Shown: in pieces, positions 9,371-18,205 of the stretch
Position numbering within the stretch: the first letter of the stretch is position 1
How the letters are laid out: each line of letters opens with the position of its first letter
Assembly: GCA_900696515.1 (NCBI GenBank)
Contig: CAADGK010000015.1
Location: forward strand, 186,001 to 250,000
Length of the DNA: 64,000 nucleotides
Reading direction: 5' to 3'
Source of the DNA: an uncultured Nitrosospira sp.
Lineage (GTDB): Bacteria; Nitrospirota; Nitrospiria; Nitrospirales; Nitrospiraceae
Position numbers and translations under genes: made by a program
Notes under the pieces: model-generated
The model's database searches: none
The model's input: the letters and a program-made list of their open reading frames with translations, nothing else
Told to the model about the DNA's origin: nothing

Positions 9371-10854
9371 TGTCCGGGATTCCTTCCATCGATCGCGGTC
9401 GATTCATGAACAGGCCAAGGCAATGCACAAGCCTTGGAGATGTCGTCGGCGAGGTTGAGTAGTAGTTCTATCATTCCTCGTTGGCCGTCTTTTAAGCGGC
9501 TCACACAGCGATACGAACGCTCTGTCACCAATGACACAGCGGTAAACCAGGCGACGGTTGGCTGGTCAAGTTTCCACGGTGTCGAGTGGTTATAGTGGGT
9601 AAGAAATGCCTGCACCGGAACTGCCATCCGGAGAATCGGTATCTGCTTCGCTAATGCCCCGGTTAGCAGTCCGGCAACAAAGCTGCCGATGTCCTGGCCG
9701 GGATGTCCATGGCGAACGTTGTCGAGATCGATCAGGGCGATCCTGTCGTCTGTCAGGAACAGATTCTTCATATGGAGGTCGCCGTGAAGCGTCGCGCTCG
9801 GCCCAAGAGAAATCGTTTTGGCCTGTGCGACTAATCGATCCCGCAGCGGAAGTAGCAGGGGGCGGCAGGACGGTCGGCACTGCATCAAGACGGACGCCAC
9901 CGCATCAAGTTTTCCGAGCAACTCCACCATGGTGATCGATGGAATATTCGACACGGGGGTCGTGTGGAACGCGGCGACACTGTGGGCGGCTTTCTGCAGA
10001 AGGGGAATGCCGGCTGGGAGTTCGATCAAGTGGTTCTCAAGCGTGGCGCCCTGAATACCCATTTGCCAGAGGGTTTTGAGGCGCGCGTCGTACCACAGAG
10101 GTTGTGCCATGTTCAGCCGTCCCTCTTGTCTGGCGTCGCTATTCCAGAGTTGCCGCATCACCAGATCCGTCTGAGCCCCTTCTTCGTTGTAATAGGTCTT
10201 GCCGAAGAGAGTCAGCGGTTGTCGGGTATTCTGGGATGGGTGAACCAGCACGAGTGATGTTTGCACCGTACAGGTATGTTCCCCGACATAGTGCATCACG
10301 CGGGATCGTGTGTCGGCAACCTGCCATCCCGTACCCACATGCCCGCTGAGCCAGCTTGGTGGCGTATCAGACGCGCTGCGGGTTGCATCGACGGCGGCCG
10401 GTAACGTGCGCATTTTGCGGTCGTTGGGGAAGCTCCAGAGGACCATCTCGACTTCAGGGAGATGGATCAGGGGTATTCCAAATCGCGGTTGCACGAGGGC
10501 TTGCGTTGAGGCCTTTTCCCATTGTGGCTGGGAGCGCCCTTCAGGGAACGCGCGACCGCAGAGGATTTGTCGTCCCTTCTCTCCCGTGATGACGTTCTCG
10601 ACTTCCAGGCGATAACTGACCATGCAGGACGATGCCGGTTTGTATCGGATCTGGATAATTTCGCAGTGCCGGATCAGGAAACTGTCTCGATCCCTGGCTG
10701 ATTCGAACATGCCATCCCACAAGGTGTCCCTCATGGCTTCCGAATCCAGAATCATCGAAAGCTGTGGAAGATGAACATCCATGGGGACGTGGTCAGCAAC
10801 CTCGCGCTTGGAGATTCGAGATGCTCTTGCTGTATCGAGTACGGTGTCATCCAT
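9367..10854 (-). CDS. APH-fold phosphotransferase paralogue 1 (intact active site)
   Basis: 495 residues. It carries a full catalytic loop HGDLHMKNLFL (His357, Asp359, Asn364) and metal loop LIDLDNVRHGHP (Asp376, Asp378), so it should be an active kinase of the aminoglycoside phosphotransferase/choline kinase superfamily. The N-terminal lobe, about residues 30-250, is large and shared in layout with the other two paralogues, with a conserved stretch LPEVEMVLWSFPND. It begins five bases after the heparinase-type gene and overlaps the phosphatase by four. A sugar or lipid-linked intermediate of the cluster glycan is the probable substrate; this is inferred from context only. Confidence 0.72.
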   Translation of the reverse strand: MDDTVLDTARASRISKREVADHVPMDVHLPQLSMILDSEAMRDTLWDGMFESARDRDSFLIRHCEIIQIRYKPASSCMVSYRLEVENVITGEKGRQILCGRAFPEGRSQPQWEKASTQALVQPRFGIPLIHLPEVEMVLWSFPNDRKMRTLPAAVDATRSASDTPPSWLSGHVGTGWQVADTRSRVMHYVGEHTCTVQTSLVLVHPSQNTRQPLTLFGKTYYNEEGAQTDLVMRQLWNSDARQEGRLNMAQPLWYDARLKTLWQMGIQGATLENHLIELPAGIPLLQKAAHSVAAFHTTPVSNIPSITMVELLGKLDAVASVLMQCRPSCRPLLLPLRDRLVAQAKTISLGPSATLHGDLHMKNLFLTDDRIALIDLDNVRHGHPGQDIGSFVAGLLTGALAKQIPILRMAVPVQAFLTHYNHSTPWKLDQPTVAWFTAVSLVTERSYRCVSRLKDGQRGMIELLLNLADDISKACALPWPVHESTAIDGRNPGQ

Positions 10855-10859
10855 CGTAT

Positions 10860-12860
10860 TTAAGCCTGGTATTGGAACAGCGCTCGACCGGCATGATCTG
10901 ACCGAGATACGCGCACCTTTTGCGTATGAGAGCGTGCGGGGACAGTATTGTCCTGCACGCCCTGGCCGATGAACGCCAGTTCATCACGGTATTGTTTCCC
11001 ATCCTTGTGGGTCATGGTGACTGATGCGTGTGCCCGATGACCGTTCCCAAATAGCTCAACCATCGTGTTGCCCCGTGGTACATCGATTGAAATATTCGGG
11101 GTGTCGTATTTATATGGGTATGCGACGGTCAGAAACAAAGTAGCGGACGCATGTTGTGTCAATTGAACGATGGGAGCCCGATCTTTCTTGCCGTATGACG
11201 CGGAGACGAACCCTTCCTCAATGGACGGGAGCACGGTCGGCACCAACGGGTGTGCAAGGACCAGCTGAGGTGAATGGATCATCAGCGTGTTGTTCGAGAC
11301 GGAGAGCGAGACGGCATCCTGTGCGGATGGCGCAAGATGAAATAAGAGATCGTATCGGTGTGATTCCTCGGCCCTCAGGAGATCCAGGATGACCCAGTAT
11401 TCCCCGTTGATGAACAGCACCGTTCGCTCGTGAATCACCGGATATTCATGGCTACGGGCAATGCCATGCAGATAGTCGAGCCCCGGCCTGCTGACAAACG
11501 CGATGACCTCCCGATCCGGTTCAGGCCCCGAAATCTTGAAGCGAGTTTTCCGCCACTCGTACCGCGTTTGATTCCGTTTATCCACCAACACCGTATTATG
11601 GTAGGCGGTCCCGCGAAAGATCGCGCGCCAATTGACGGGGCCCGATTCATCATAGGTATAGCGGCCCGGGTCCACGATCAGTGGTCTGCCATAGGCATAG
11701 GCCTCGAAGTTGAGGAGATCCAAGTGTCCATGATTCCCTGCGCCCAGCGGGCCACCGTCAAAGATCAAATAGCGCTCGTCCTCATAGGGCTCATCGGGCT
11801 TACCCCAACCGCTCCGCAACACATAATAGCCGCTGTCCGGAAACCCCTTTGATTGGACAGTGGGGGGCTGTCCCTGTGCTCCTCGGGATGCGCCGTACAA
11901 GAGATCGTCTCCTCCGTAGAGTTCGTAGCCTTGGTGCAAGAGGTTCAGGAAACAGCGACTATCGCCGTCGCTCAGCGCGGGGATCAGGCCGTCCGGTCTG
12001 TGAGCGTGGAGGGAAAAATCCAACGCCTTCTTGACCGGCGCATCGAACTCTTCAGGCATTGCAATGTGATTCAGGAGGGCCAGCTTCCTGATCCAGAGGT
12101 AATTCTTGAGGACAAGATGGTGGTAGTCGGTCGACTGCTCACAGTGCACCCCGTCCGGCCGCAGATCGGACTGAATGTTCGTGACGAGTTCATTTCGCGA
12201 CCAATCCAGCCACTCCCGTGACTCGGAAAATTCAGGAAAGACAACGGCGGCCAAAAAGATCGCGCAGAGTTCCAAGGTCCGGTGATTTCGAGCCGGGGTC
12301 ACATGATCGCGAAGGTACGCGACTTGGCTGTGCAAGGACTCCAGGAACGACAGGTAGAAATCAGGCGTAACGCAGCTCGGGTGCTTGGTGCTCACGAAGT
12401 AGTAGTGGGCGAAGATCCAATTCTGGATGCGTCGTCCCGCGACGTCACTGGGGAGGAAATCGAGCGGTACCGTACGAATCCAGGAGGTGGTGAGGTCGAC
12501 CCATTTTTGTGCGTACCGAGGATCCGCCGTGTCATGGTAGGCGAGGCCGAGCCCGACGGCGTAATAGAATTTGTGAAGCAGGATCAGCCATTCCCGGTCG
12601 CTGCTGAGATTGGTCAGCCAGAGGGGTGAGGCGGGAAACGTGTGGCGTTCTCCATTGAATTCAAATTGATTGCACAGAATATCGTTGATTTTCTGACGGG
12701 CCGTTTCCACGGCATCCGGAACGGTGAAATAGCGGACCGTCGCTCTGGTCTGGAAATATTCCAGCATGGCGTTCGCGGATAACCTTTGAAAGGGTTCCGA
12801 AAAGATCGAGGGGTGGGGGCGTTGTGCACCCGCAGGGCGGCGGCTAGTGGCAAGCAGCAT
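10860..12860 (-). CDS. Heparinase II/III family protein
   Basis: 666 residues. The N-terminal half is an alpha-helical toroid with the YHDTADPRYAQKWVDLTTSWI and QSTDYHHLVLKNY segments. The C-terminal half is the beta-sandwich heparinase II/III domain, including DGGPLGAGNHGHLDLLNFEAYAYGRPLIVDPGRYTYD with the His-rich catalytic region near residue 380. Such enzymes cleave uronate-containing polysaccharides by beta-elimination; in bacterial exopolysaccharide clusters they trim the product or clear the periplasm. No clear signal peptide is visible with this start, so the place of action is uncertain; an alternative start at 12767 also lacks one. The start overlaps the tandem glycosyltransferase gene by 17 bases. 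Confidence 0.78.
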   Translation of the reverse strand: MLLATSRRPAGAQRPHPSIFSEPFQRLSANAMLEYFQTRATVRYFTVPDAVETARQKINDILCNQFEFNGERHTFPASPLWLTNLSSDREWLILLHKFYYAVGLGLAYHDTADPRYAQKWVDLTTSWIRTVPLDFLPSDVAGRRIQNWIFAHYYFVSTKHPSCVTPDFYLSFLESLHSQVAYLRDHVTPARNHRTLELCAIFLAAVVFPEFSESREWLDWSRNELVTNIQSDLRPDGVHCEQSTDYHHLVLKNYLWIRKLALLNHIAMPEEFDAPVKKALDFSLHAHRPDGLIPALSDGDSRCFLNLLHQGYELYGGDDLLYGASRGAQGQPPTVQSKGFPDSGYYVLRSGWGKPDEPYEDERYLIFDGGPLGAGNHGHLDLLNFEAYAYGRPLIVDPGRYTYDESGPVNWRAIFRGTAYHNTVLVDKRNQTRYEWRKTRFKISGPEPDREVIAFVSRPGLDYLHGIARSHEYPVIHERTVLFINGEYWVILDLLRAEESHRYDLLFHLAPSAQDAVSLSVSNNTLMIHSPQLVLAHPLVPTVLPSIEEGFVSASYGKKDRAPIVQLTQHASATLFLTVAYPYKYDTPNISIDVPRGNTMVELFGNGHRAHASVTMTHKDGKQYRDELAFIGQGVQDNTVPARSHTQKVRVSRSDHAGRALFQYQA

Positions 12861-15486
12861 GGGTTTCCCGGTGGTGGGCGATCGTCCCGACCCTGTTCAC
12901 GTGAAAAAGGTCGAACAGCCGTTTCGTCGTCTGACTCGAGTCGAAGATTCGACAGATCGTCTCACGTCCTGCTTGCGCAAGAGTATTCCGGAAGTCAGAA
13001 TCGACCAAGAGCTCTTCGATGGCTTTTGCAAGGGCGACCGGATTGCGTGGTTCAACCAGCAGGCCGTTGCACCGATCTGCAATGATCTCCGGAATGCCCG
13101 AGACGTTTGTGGAAATCACCGGCACGCCTGAGGCCATGGCTTCCGCGAGAACATTCGGAATGCCGTCTCGATCACCGTTGTCCACGACATGACAGGGGAG
13201 GACAAACACCGTCGCCTCCTGATAGATCGTGCGGAGTTCTTCTTGTGTCACGCCAGAGCCAATGGAAATCCGTTGTTCGAGCTGATATCGGTGAATCAAG
13301 TCCTGAACGAGCTGGGATTGTTCATCCGGCTCGCCGACGATTCGGCAGTGAAAGGGGATTCCATGCTCACGCAGGATCCGACAGGCCTCGATCAAGAAGG
13401 GAAATCCTTTTTTCTCCACGAATCGTCCGACCGACAGGATCGTCGGAATCGGCGGTGTCTCTCGGCCGATGGACGGAGTGAAACGAGTCGTATCGACTCC
13501 ATGATAAATGGTATGGATCGGTGCGCTCCGCGACGTGATCTCTTGCAGGTGATGGTGGTTGGCGCCTGTGCAGGTCACGACGAATTTCGCTCGACGTAGC
13601 TTCAGCGACAACAGATCACCGGGGTTCAGTTTAGGCAGATAAATGTCTTTGGCATGAGCCGTGAAGCTGAAGGGATAGCCTGTCAACTGACTGGCAAACA
13701 TGGCCATGGTCGTCGCGCCATGGCAAAAGTGCGCGTGGAGATGGCGGATATTTCCTGCTTCGAGAACGGAATCAGCGATTGCTCCGGCGCGAAGAAAGTC
13801 TTTGTAGAACACTTTCTTGGGCCACGAGAAGAACCTGCTCCGACAGCTCAGGCTCAATGTCCAGGCTTCCCACGCGCTGTGCAGATAGCGGCGCGGGACG
13901 GTGCGGATGAGTCGAAGATGACTGGACAGATACCGGGGAAGGTTGGCGATCAGCCACGACAGAAAGCCACTGTCTGTATGGTCGCTGTCTTCGGGAAGAT
14001 AGGTTAACGGCGATTGGAGCGGCTTTGCCTGAGCCTCTGCTACGCCGGACTCTCCTTGAAAGGCAGAGAAGATATGGAGCCGAAGCCCCATTTGCTCCAA
14101 GAGCCTCATTTCGTTGGTGATAAACGCTTCTGATCGGCGGGGGAATCCCTTCAGGATATATCCGATCGTGCCAGTGAGTGATTGAGCGTCCGTTTTGTCC
14201 CGGTCCGGATGCGAGACTGGTTCAGGTATTTTCGATGGCACTGCATTCGTCGCCACCGTTTCCTTGAGAAGAAGCGCTTTGAGTTGATGGCTTGCATGAC
14301 TGGAGGAAAAGTGCTGTTCAATGGTTTCGCGTCCGGCCCGTCCTAAGCGGTGCCGGATCGCCGGATTATCGAGGAGGTGGGCGAGGGCTAAGGCTAAGGC
14401 TTCAGGGTCTTGCTGGGGAACCAGGAGGCCATTGTGATCGTGTTGAACGAGTTCCGGAATACCGGAGATCCCTGTCGTGACGACAGGGACTTGGCATGCC
14501 ATGGCCTCCATGAGCACGTTCGGAATCCCGTCGCGATCGCCGTCTTGGGCGACCTGGCAGGGGAGGGCAAAAATGTCGGCGCGTTGATACAGGCCCACCA
14601 CATCTTCGAGTGATTGTTGCCCCATCAACATGATGAGGTGTTCGAGCTTCAACTCTCGGATCAGGGCTTCCATGTCCGATTGCAAGGGGCCGAATCCAAC
14701 GATGCGACAGCAAAATCGGTAGCCTCGGACATTCAGCAGATGGCAGGCACGGATCAGCGTGAGTAGCCCTTTTTTTTCACGGAAGCGCGCCACGCTCAGG
14801 ATCGCGGGGATTACCGGCCGTACAGCGCTGTGATCTTTCTGGAGTTTGTCGAATCGAGCCAGATTCAGACCGTGATAGAGACGGTGCAGCGGGGTGCCGC
14901 TGTCCGACAGGCGCTGGAGGTACTGTCGATTATCTTCGGTACAGGTGACGACGAATTCCGCATGGTGCATTTTGCGCTGGAGCGTGGCAGATGGCGTCAA
15001 ATAGATGTCTTTCGCGTGGCAGGTCATGCTGTACGGAATGCCGGTCATCCGATGTGCCAGCTCCGCGACGCTGGTCGGGGCATTGGCAAAGTGGACGTGG
15101 AGATGACCGATGCGTTGGTCAAGGAGCTTCGCGGCAAGGGAACCGGCCTGGATAAACTTCCACCACGAGGGGTGCTCAGTGGACCGCAGCCAAAATTGAA
15201 CGGTCGAGGCATAACGTCGAGGGGATGTGGCGAGCAGACGCAGATGCGCCCACAGCGGATTGTGACGGACGGTGCCGAACGAGTACGGCAGGTAGGTGAC
15301 CGAGGCACGGACTTGGCCAACCAAGTCATGGGTAACGGGATCAGAAGGCCGTTCAAGGGCGAAGACCGATAAATCCAGTCCCAGCGCTTCCAGGTCCAAC
15401 ACCTCTTGCAGGATGAACGTCTCCGATATCTTTGGGAAGACTTTGAGGAGGTACCCTATTTTCTTGGTTGATGGTGCAGTCGTCAT
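12844..15486 (-). CDS. Tandem fusion of two GT4 glycosyltransferases
   Basis: 880 residues made of two full-length, homologous GT-B glycosyltransferases (about 1-420 and 440-875). Each begins with a matching loop (IGYLLKVFPKISETF and IGYILKGFPRRSEAF), has an AKDIYL segment followed by FVVTCT, and ends with the GT4 donor motif (EAMACQVPVVTTGISGIPE and EAMASGVPVISTNVSGIPE). Both keep the E-x7-E glutamates, so both should be active. GT4 enzymes are usually about 400 residues; two in one chain suggests that two successive sugars are added to the same acceptor, or two identical ones. It lies three bases after the GT-B gene upstream. The linker at about 420-440 is hydrophilic. Confidence 0.85.
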   Translation of the reverse strand: MTTAPSTKKIGYLLKVFPKISETFILQEVLDLEALGLDLSVFALERPSDPVTHDLVGQVRASVTYLPYSFGTVRHNPLWAHLRLLATSPRRYASTVQFWLRSTEHPSWWKFIQAGSLAAKLLDQRIGHLHVHFANAPTSVAELAHRMTGIPYSMTCHAKDIYLTPSATLQRKMHHAEFVVTCTEDNRQYLQRLSDSGTPLHRLYHGLNLARFDKLQKDHSAVRPVIPAILSVARFREKKGLLTLIRACHLLNVRGYRFCCRIVGFGPLQSDMEALIRELKLEHLIMLMGQQSLEDVVGLYQRADIFALPCQVAQDGDRDGIPNVLMEAMACQVPVVTTGISGIPELVQHDHNGLLVPQQDPEALALALAHLLDNPAIRHRLGRAGRETIEQHFSSSHASHQLKALLLKETVATNAVPSKIPEPVSHPDRDKTDAQSLTGTIGYILKGFPRRSEAFITNEMRLLEQMGLRLHIFSAFQGESGVAEAQAKPLQSPLTYLPEDSDHTDSGFLSWLIANLPRYLSSHLRLIRTVPRRYLHSAWEAWTLSLSCRSRFFSWPKKVFYKDFLRAGAIADSVLEAGNIRHLHAHFCHGATTMAMFASQLTGYPFSFTAHAKDIYLPKLNPGDLLSLKLRRAKFVVTCTGANHHHLQEITSRSAPIHTIYHGVDTTRFTPSIGRETPPIPTILSVGRFVEKKGFPFLIEACRILREHGIPFHCRIVGEPDEQSQLVQDLIHRYQLEQRISIGSGVTQEELRTIYQEATVFVLPCHVVDNGDRDGIPNVLAEAMASGVPVISTNVSGIPEIIADRCNGLLVEPRNPVALAKAIEELLVDSDFRNTLAQAGRETICRIFDSSQTTKRLFDLFHVNRVGTIAHHRETHAACH

Positions 15487-15489
15487 GGC

Positions 15490-16767
15490 TTACATCGTCA
15501 CATGTGACGCTTTAAGTAGTGGTGGAGCTACATGAACATCCAAAGAGCGCTGGAGCCGAGCCGTGCTCACTTTGTTGCGTTGGCCTTCTTCGTACAGTTG
15601 CTTCACCGCTTTGGAGGCATTGAGAGCTCCATCAAGTGCAATCCCGATATCCTGTGGACGAGGTGGGCGGGGTTGCTGTAACGATTCGGTGATGGTCGTG
15701 AATAGCCTCTTGGGAGTGAGGTCGTCGGGGTGAATCATGTTGATAAGGCCTTGAGCTGCGAGACGTTCTCCTCTGATGTATTGCTCAAGGCGTGGGTGGA
15801 CGCGCGGCACGATGATTCCCCGTTGGTTGGCCGTGAGAATTTCCACAATAGTGTTATAGCCGCCCATGGATACCACGAGATCGGCAGACACGAGATAGTC
15901 GTATAGCCGAGGGGTGAACTCCAATACCGTTAACGCCAGTTCCGGAGAGGCTGCTTGCTGCAGGCGCCGACGATGCTGAGGATTCATCAATGGACCGGTC
16001 ACGAGTAAGGTGTCAAATGTGGGTTGGCCGGAGCAGGCATGTTTCCGAAGCATGTCGACATAGGTTTTCAAGAGAGGGTACCCGTCGTCTCCACCCCCAG
16101 GCGTGACCAATACCAATCGGTTGGTCTGTGGCAGTAATTCAGTTCGGATATGCTCCGGAGAAACGGCTCGTTGGGTTCTCCCGACATAGCCACAGGAAAT
16201 AAACTTCTTCTCGATGATGGGAGGAAGCCCATATTCCTTGACCGGATCGTAGAGCGTGCGTGAACCGTAGAGGAAAATGGCATGGTAGGTACTTTTTAAT
16301 AACGGAATGATGCCTGATTTTTCCCATTCCGCCTGGACATGGGTGGGGTGATCTTCAATGTCACGCATGCCCAAGATGATTTTAGTCGTTGGCAAATTCG
16401 CTTTGATGAAATTCAGAGCGGGCACGAGCTCTCCTCGTATGCCTGCCGGAGCCTTGTCGACGAGGAGGATGTCCGGTTTGAGGTTACGAATGCTTTCGAG
16501 GATGATTTTTTGACGAAGCTTCATGGTGATATCGATAGTGTGAGGAAGTAGACGCGAGCAGTACCGTCCTTCGGCGTCTTTCGTGAGCGCCGGTAATTTA
16601 ATGTATTCCATGCGCTCAGGCAGGCTGTAGGCATGGGCCTGCATGGAGCCGGTCAGCATGATCAGCGAAGCCTGGGGAATATGATCCGATAGGTGCTGCG
16701 CAATCTCGAGGCTCCGGCGAATATGGCCGAGTCCGTAGCTGTCGTGGGAGTAGAGCATGATTAACAT
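15490..16767 (-). CDS. GT-B glycosyltransferase (MurG/GT28-like)
   Basis: 425 residues. It opens with YSHDSYGLGHIRRSLEIAQ, the Gly-His loop typical of MurG-like enzymes, and has a nucleotide-sugar site in LVVSMGGYNTIVEILTANQRGIIVPR. The layout matches the N-terminal module of the 3816-5861 fusion, and the two look like paralogues. It is probably peripheral on the cytoplasmic face of the inner membrane. It is the first biosynthetic gene after the signalling genes, 63 bases below the receiver-only protein and three bases above the tandem glycosyltransferase. The donor and acceptor sugars are unknown. Confidence 0.8.
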   Translation of the reverse strand: MLIMLYSHDSYGLGHIRRSLEIAQHLSDHIPQASLIMLTGSMQAHAYSLPERMEYIKLPALTKDAEGRYCSRLLPHTIDITMKLRQKIILESIRNLKPDILLVDKAPAGIRGELVPALNFIKANLPTTKIILGMRDIEDHPTHVQAEWEKSGIIPLLKSTYHAIFLYGSRTLYDPVKEYGLPPIIEKKFISCGYVGRTQRAVSPEHIRTELLPQTNRLVLVTPGGGDDGYPLLKTYVDMLRKHACSGQPTFDTLLVTGPLMNPQHRRRLQQAASPELALTVLEFTPRLYDYLVSADLVVSMGGYNTIVEILTANQRGIIVPRVHPRLEQYIRGERLAAQGLINMIHPDDLTPKRLFTTITESLQQPRPPRPQDIGIALDGALNASKAVKQLYEEGQRNKVSTARLQRSLDVHVAPPLLKASHVTM

Positions 16768-16830
16768 AGGTTTAACTCCGTTCCTCTGCCCTGCTTGAAG
16801 CCGTGATGAAGGTGGGGAAGAGGGTGTGAT

Positions 16831-17361
16831 TCATGGTTGCTTCTGTATGCTGCATGGGTCCGTTGAGAAAGGATTCCCTGAATTGATGTCGGATATCGGT
16901 CTGCTCGTTGGACGAACTTTGTCTGATTTGGTAAACGCATCGGCCTGATGTTCAGGAACGTCGGGCGAGAGCGGATGGTCGGTTCGCACCCTTGCGGCCG
17001 GCGTTGTGGCCTTGTGAAGACGCGTGATGGTGTCGACGAGATGATCGAATGAGAACGGCTTGGCCAGATAGGCATTCGCGCCGGCGTTCTTGCTCGAGGC
17101 CTCGATTTCCTCGGTGCCTTTTGCCGTCATGACCAGGATGATCGACTGGACCTGATGCGATCGAAGCGTGCGGCAGATGTCGAGTCCGTCATCAGGCCCA
17201 AGAAAGATATCCAGGATGATGACGTCATAGGTGGCGGCCTTGGTCAGGGCCAAGGTCTGCGACTTTCCTGAGGAGAGGTCTACGCGATATTCTTCCGCTT
17301 CAAGCCCCCGCTTCATGAAGCTGGCAATCCGCTCATCATCTTCCACGATCAAAATGCGCAC
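16831..17361 (-). CDS. Receiver-only response regulator, output domain missing
   Basis: 176 residues. Residues 1-120 are a receiver domain: acidic pair VEDDER near residues 6-10, phospho-acceptor in VIILDIFLGPDDG (about residue 51), Thr in VMTAKG and Lys in YLAKPF. The N-terminus VEDDERIASFMKRGLEAE nearly repeats that of the adjacent regulator at 17507-18202, so the gene probably arose by local duplication. The remaining 55 residues are low-complexity, rich in Pro, Thr, Ser and Asp, with no winged-helix domain. It may act as a phosphate sink or a protein-interaction regulator. It is separated from its paralogue by 145 bases. Confidence 0.75.
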   Translation of the reverse strand: MRILIVEDDERIASFMKRGLEAEEYRVDLSSGKSQTLALTKAATYDVIILDIFLGPDDGLDICRTLRSHQVQSIILVMTAKGTEEIEASSKNAGANAYLAKPFSFDHLVDTITRLHKATTPAARVRTDHPLSPDVPEHQADAFTKSDKVRPTSRPISDINSGNPFSTDPCSIQKQP

Positions 17362-17506
17362 AGCCGTTCCCTGGGTGAGTACCGTGACACCTCATTGTGT
17401 CAGGCGGTTACCGTACCGGAACGAGATGAGAGGCGGCTGAGAGCGGGATGAGAAATTGATAAGAAGTGGGATCCATGCCCTGAGGGGAGGGATCTCCGTG
17501 GGGAAG

Positions 17507-18202
17507 TCAGGGGAGGTGGCTGTCGGAGATTTTGTATCCGAAATCTCGTACGGTCTGGATCAGTTTGTTGGGAGACTCAACATCCACTTTTTTCCGAAGG
17601 TAGCCGATGTAGACATCGACGGTATTGGTCAGGGTGTCATGATGATAACCCCAGACATGCTCGAGAATGGAGGTGCGGCTGAGCGCTTTATTGGGGTGCG
17701 ACATCAGGAAGGCTAACAGGTCGAATTCCTTCCGAGTCAAGGAGATGACTCTGTCTCCCCGGCGCACTTCCCGTGAATGTTGGTTGAGTGTCAGATCGGC
17801 TAAGCACAAGACGCGGGCAGTTTCCTCGTTGTACGACGGCCTTCGTCTGAGCAACGCCTTGATCCGCGCGAGTAGCTCCTCGAAGGCAAATGGTTTTGTG
17901 AGGTAGTCGTCCGCTCCGTGATCGAACCCGCTCAGTTTGTCCTCCAAGGCATCTTTGGCCGTCAGGATCAGAATCGGAGTCTCGATCTGTTCGCGGCGCA
18001 GGGCTCGACAGATTTCGTGGCCGGTGGTGTCGGGTAGCAGCAAGTCGAGGATAATCAGGTCGTAAGGAGTGAGCCCTTTGTGCATTCCTTCTTGACCGTC
18101 TTGAGCGATGTCCACCAAGTAGCCTTCCGCTTCCAGCCCGCGCTTGATGAACGTGGAGATCCGCTCGTCGTCTTCCACTACAAGGATGTGCATGGCTGCC
18201 AT
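17507..18202 (-). CDS. OmpR/PhoB-family response regulator
   Basis: 231 residues. Receiver domain at about 4-120 (VEDDER, phospho-acceptor in LIILDLLLPDTTG, ILTAKDA, YLTKPFAFEELLAR), then a winged-helix DNA-binding domain at about 130-225 (LTRKEFDLLAFLMSHPNKALSR, LEHVWGY, TNTVDVYIGYLRKKV, IQTVRDFGYKI). It starts three bases after the stop of the sensor kinase, with AAAGGG eight bases upstream, so the two form a cognate pair. The likely targets are promoters of this porin/glycan cluster; no operator can be assigned by eye. Confidence 0.9.
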   Translation of the reverse strand: MAAMHILVVEDDERISTFIKRGLEAEGYLVDIAQDGQEGMHKGLTPYDLIILDLLLPDTTGHEICRALRREQIETPILILTAKDALEDKLSGFDHGADDYLTKPFAFEELLARIKALLRRRPSYNEETARVLCLADLTLNQHSREVRRGDRVISLTRKEFDLLAFLMSHPNKALSRTSILEHVWGYHHDTLTNTVDVYIGYLRKKVDVESPNKLIQTVRDFGYKISDSHLP

Positions 18203-18205
18203 GGG

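Noticed and set aside
5855-10854. Aminoglycoside resistance genes
   Set aside because: The fold matches, but three paralogues embedded in a glycan operon, with altered catalytic loops and large N-terminal lobes, argue for sugar-type substrates rather than antibiotic modification.
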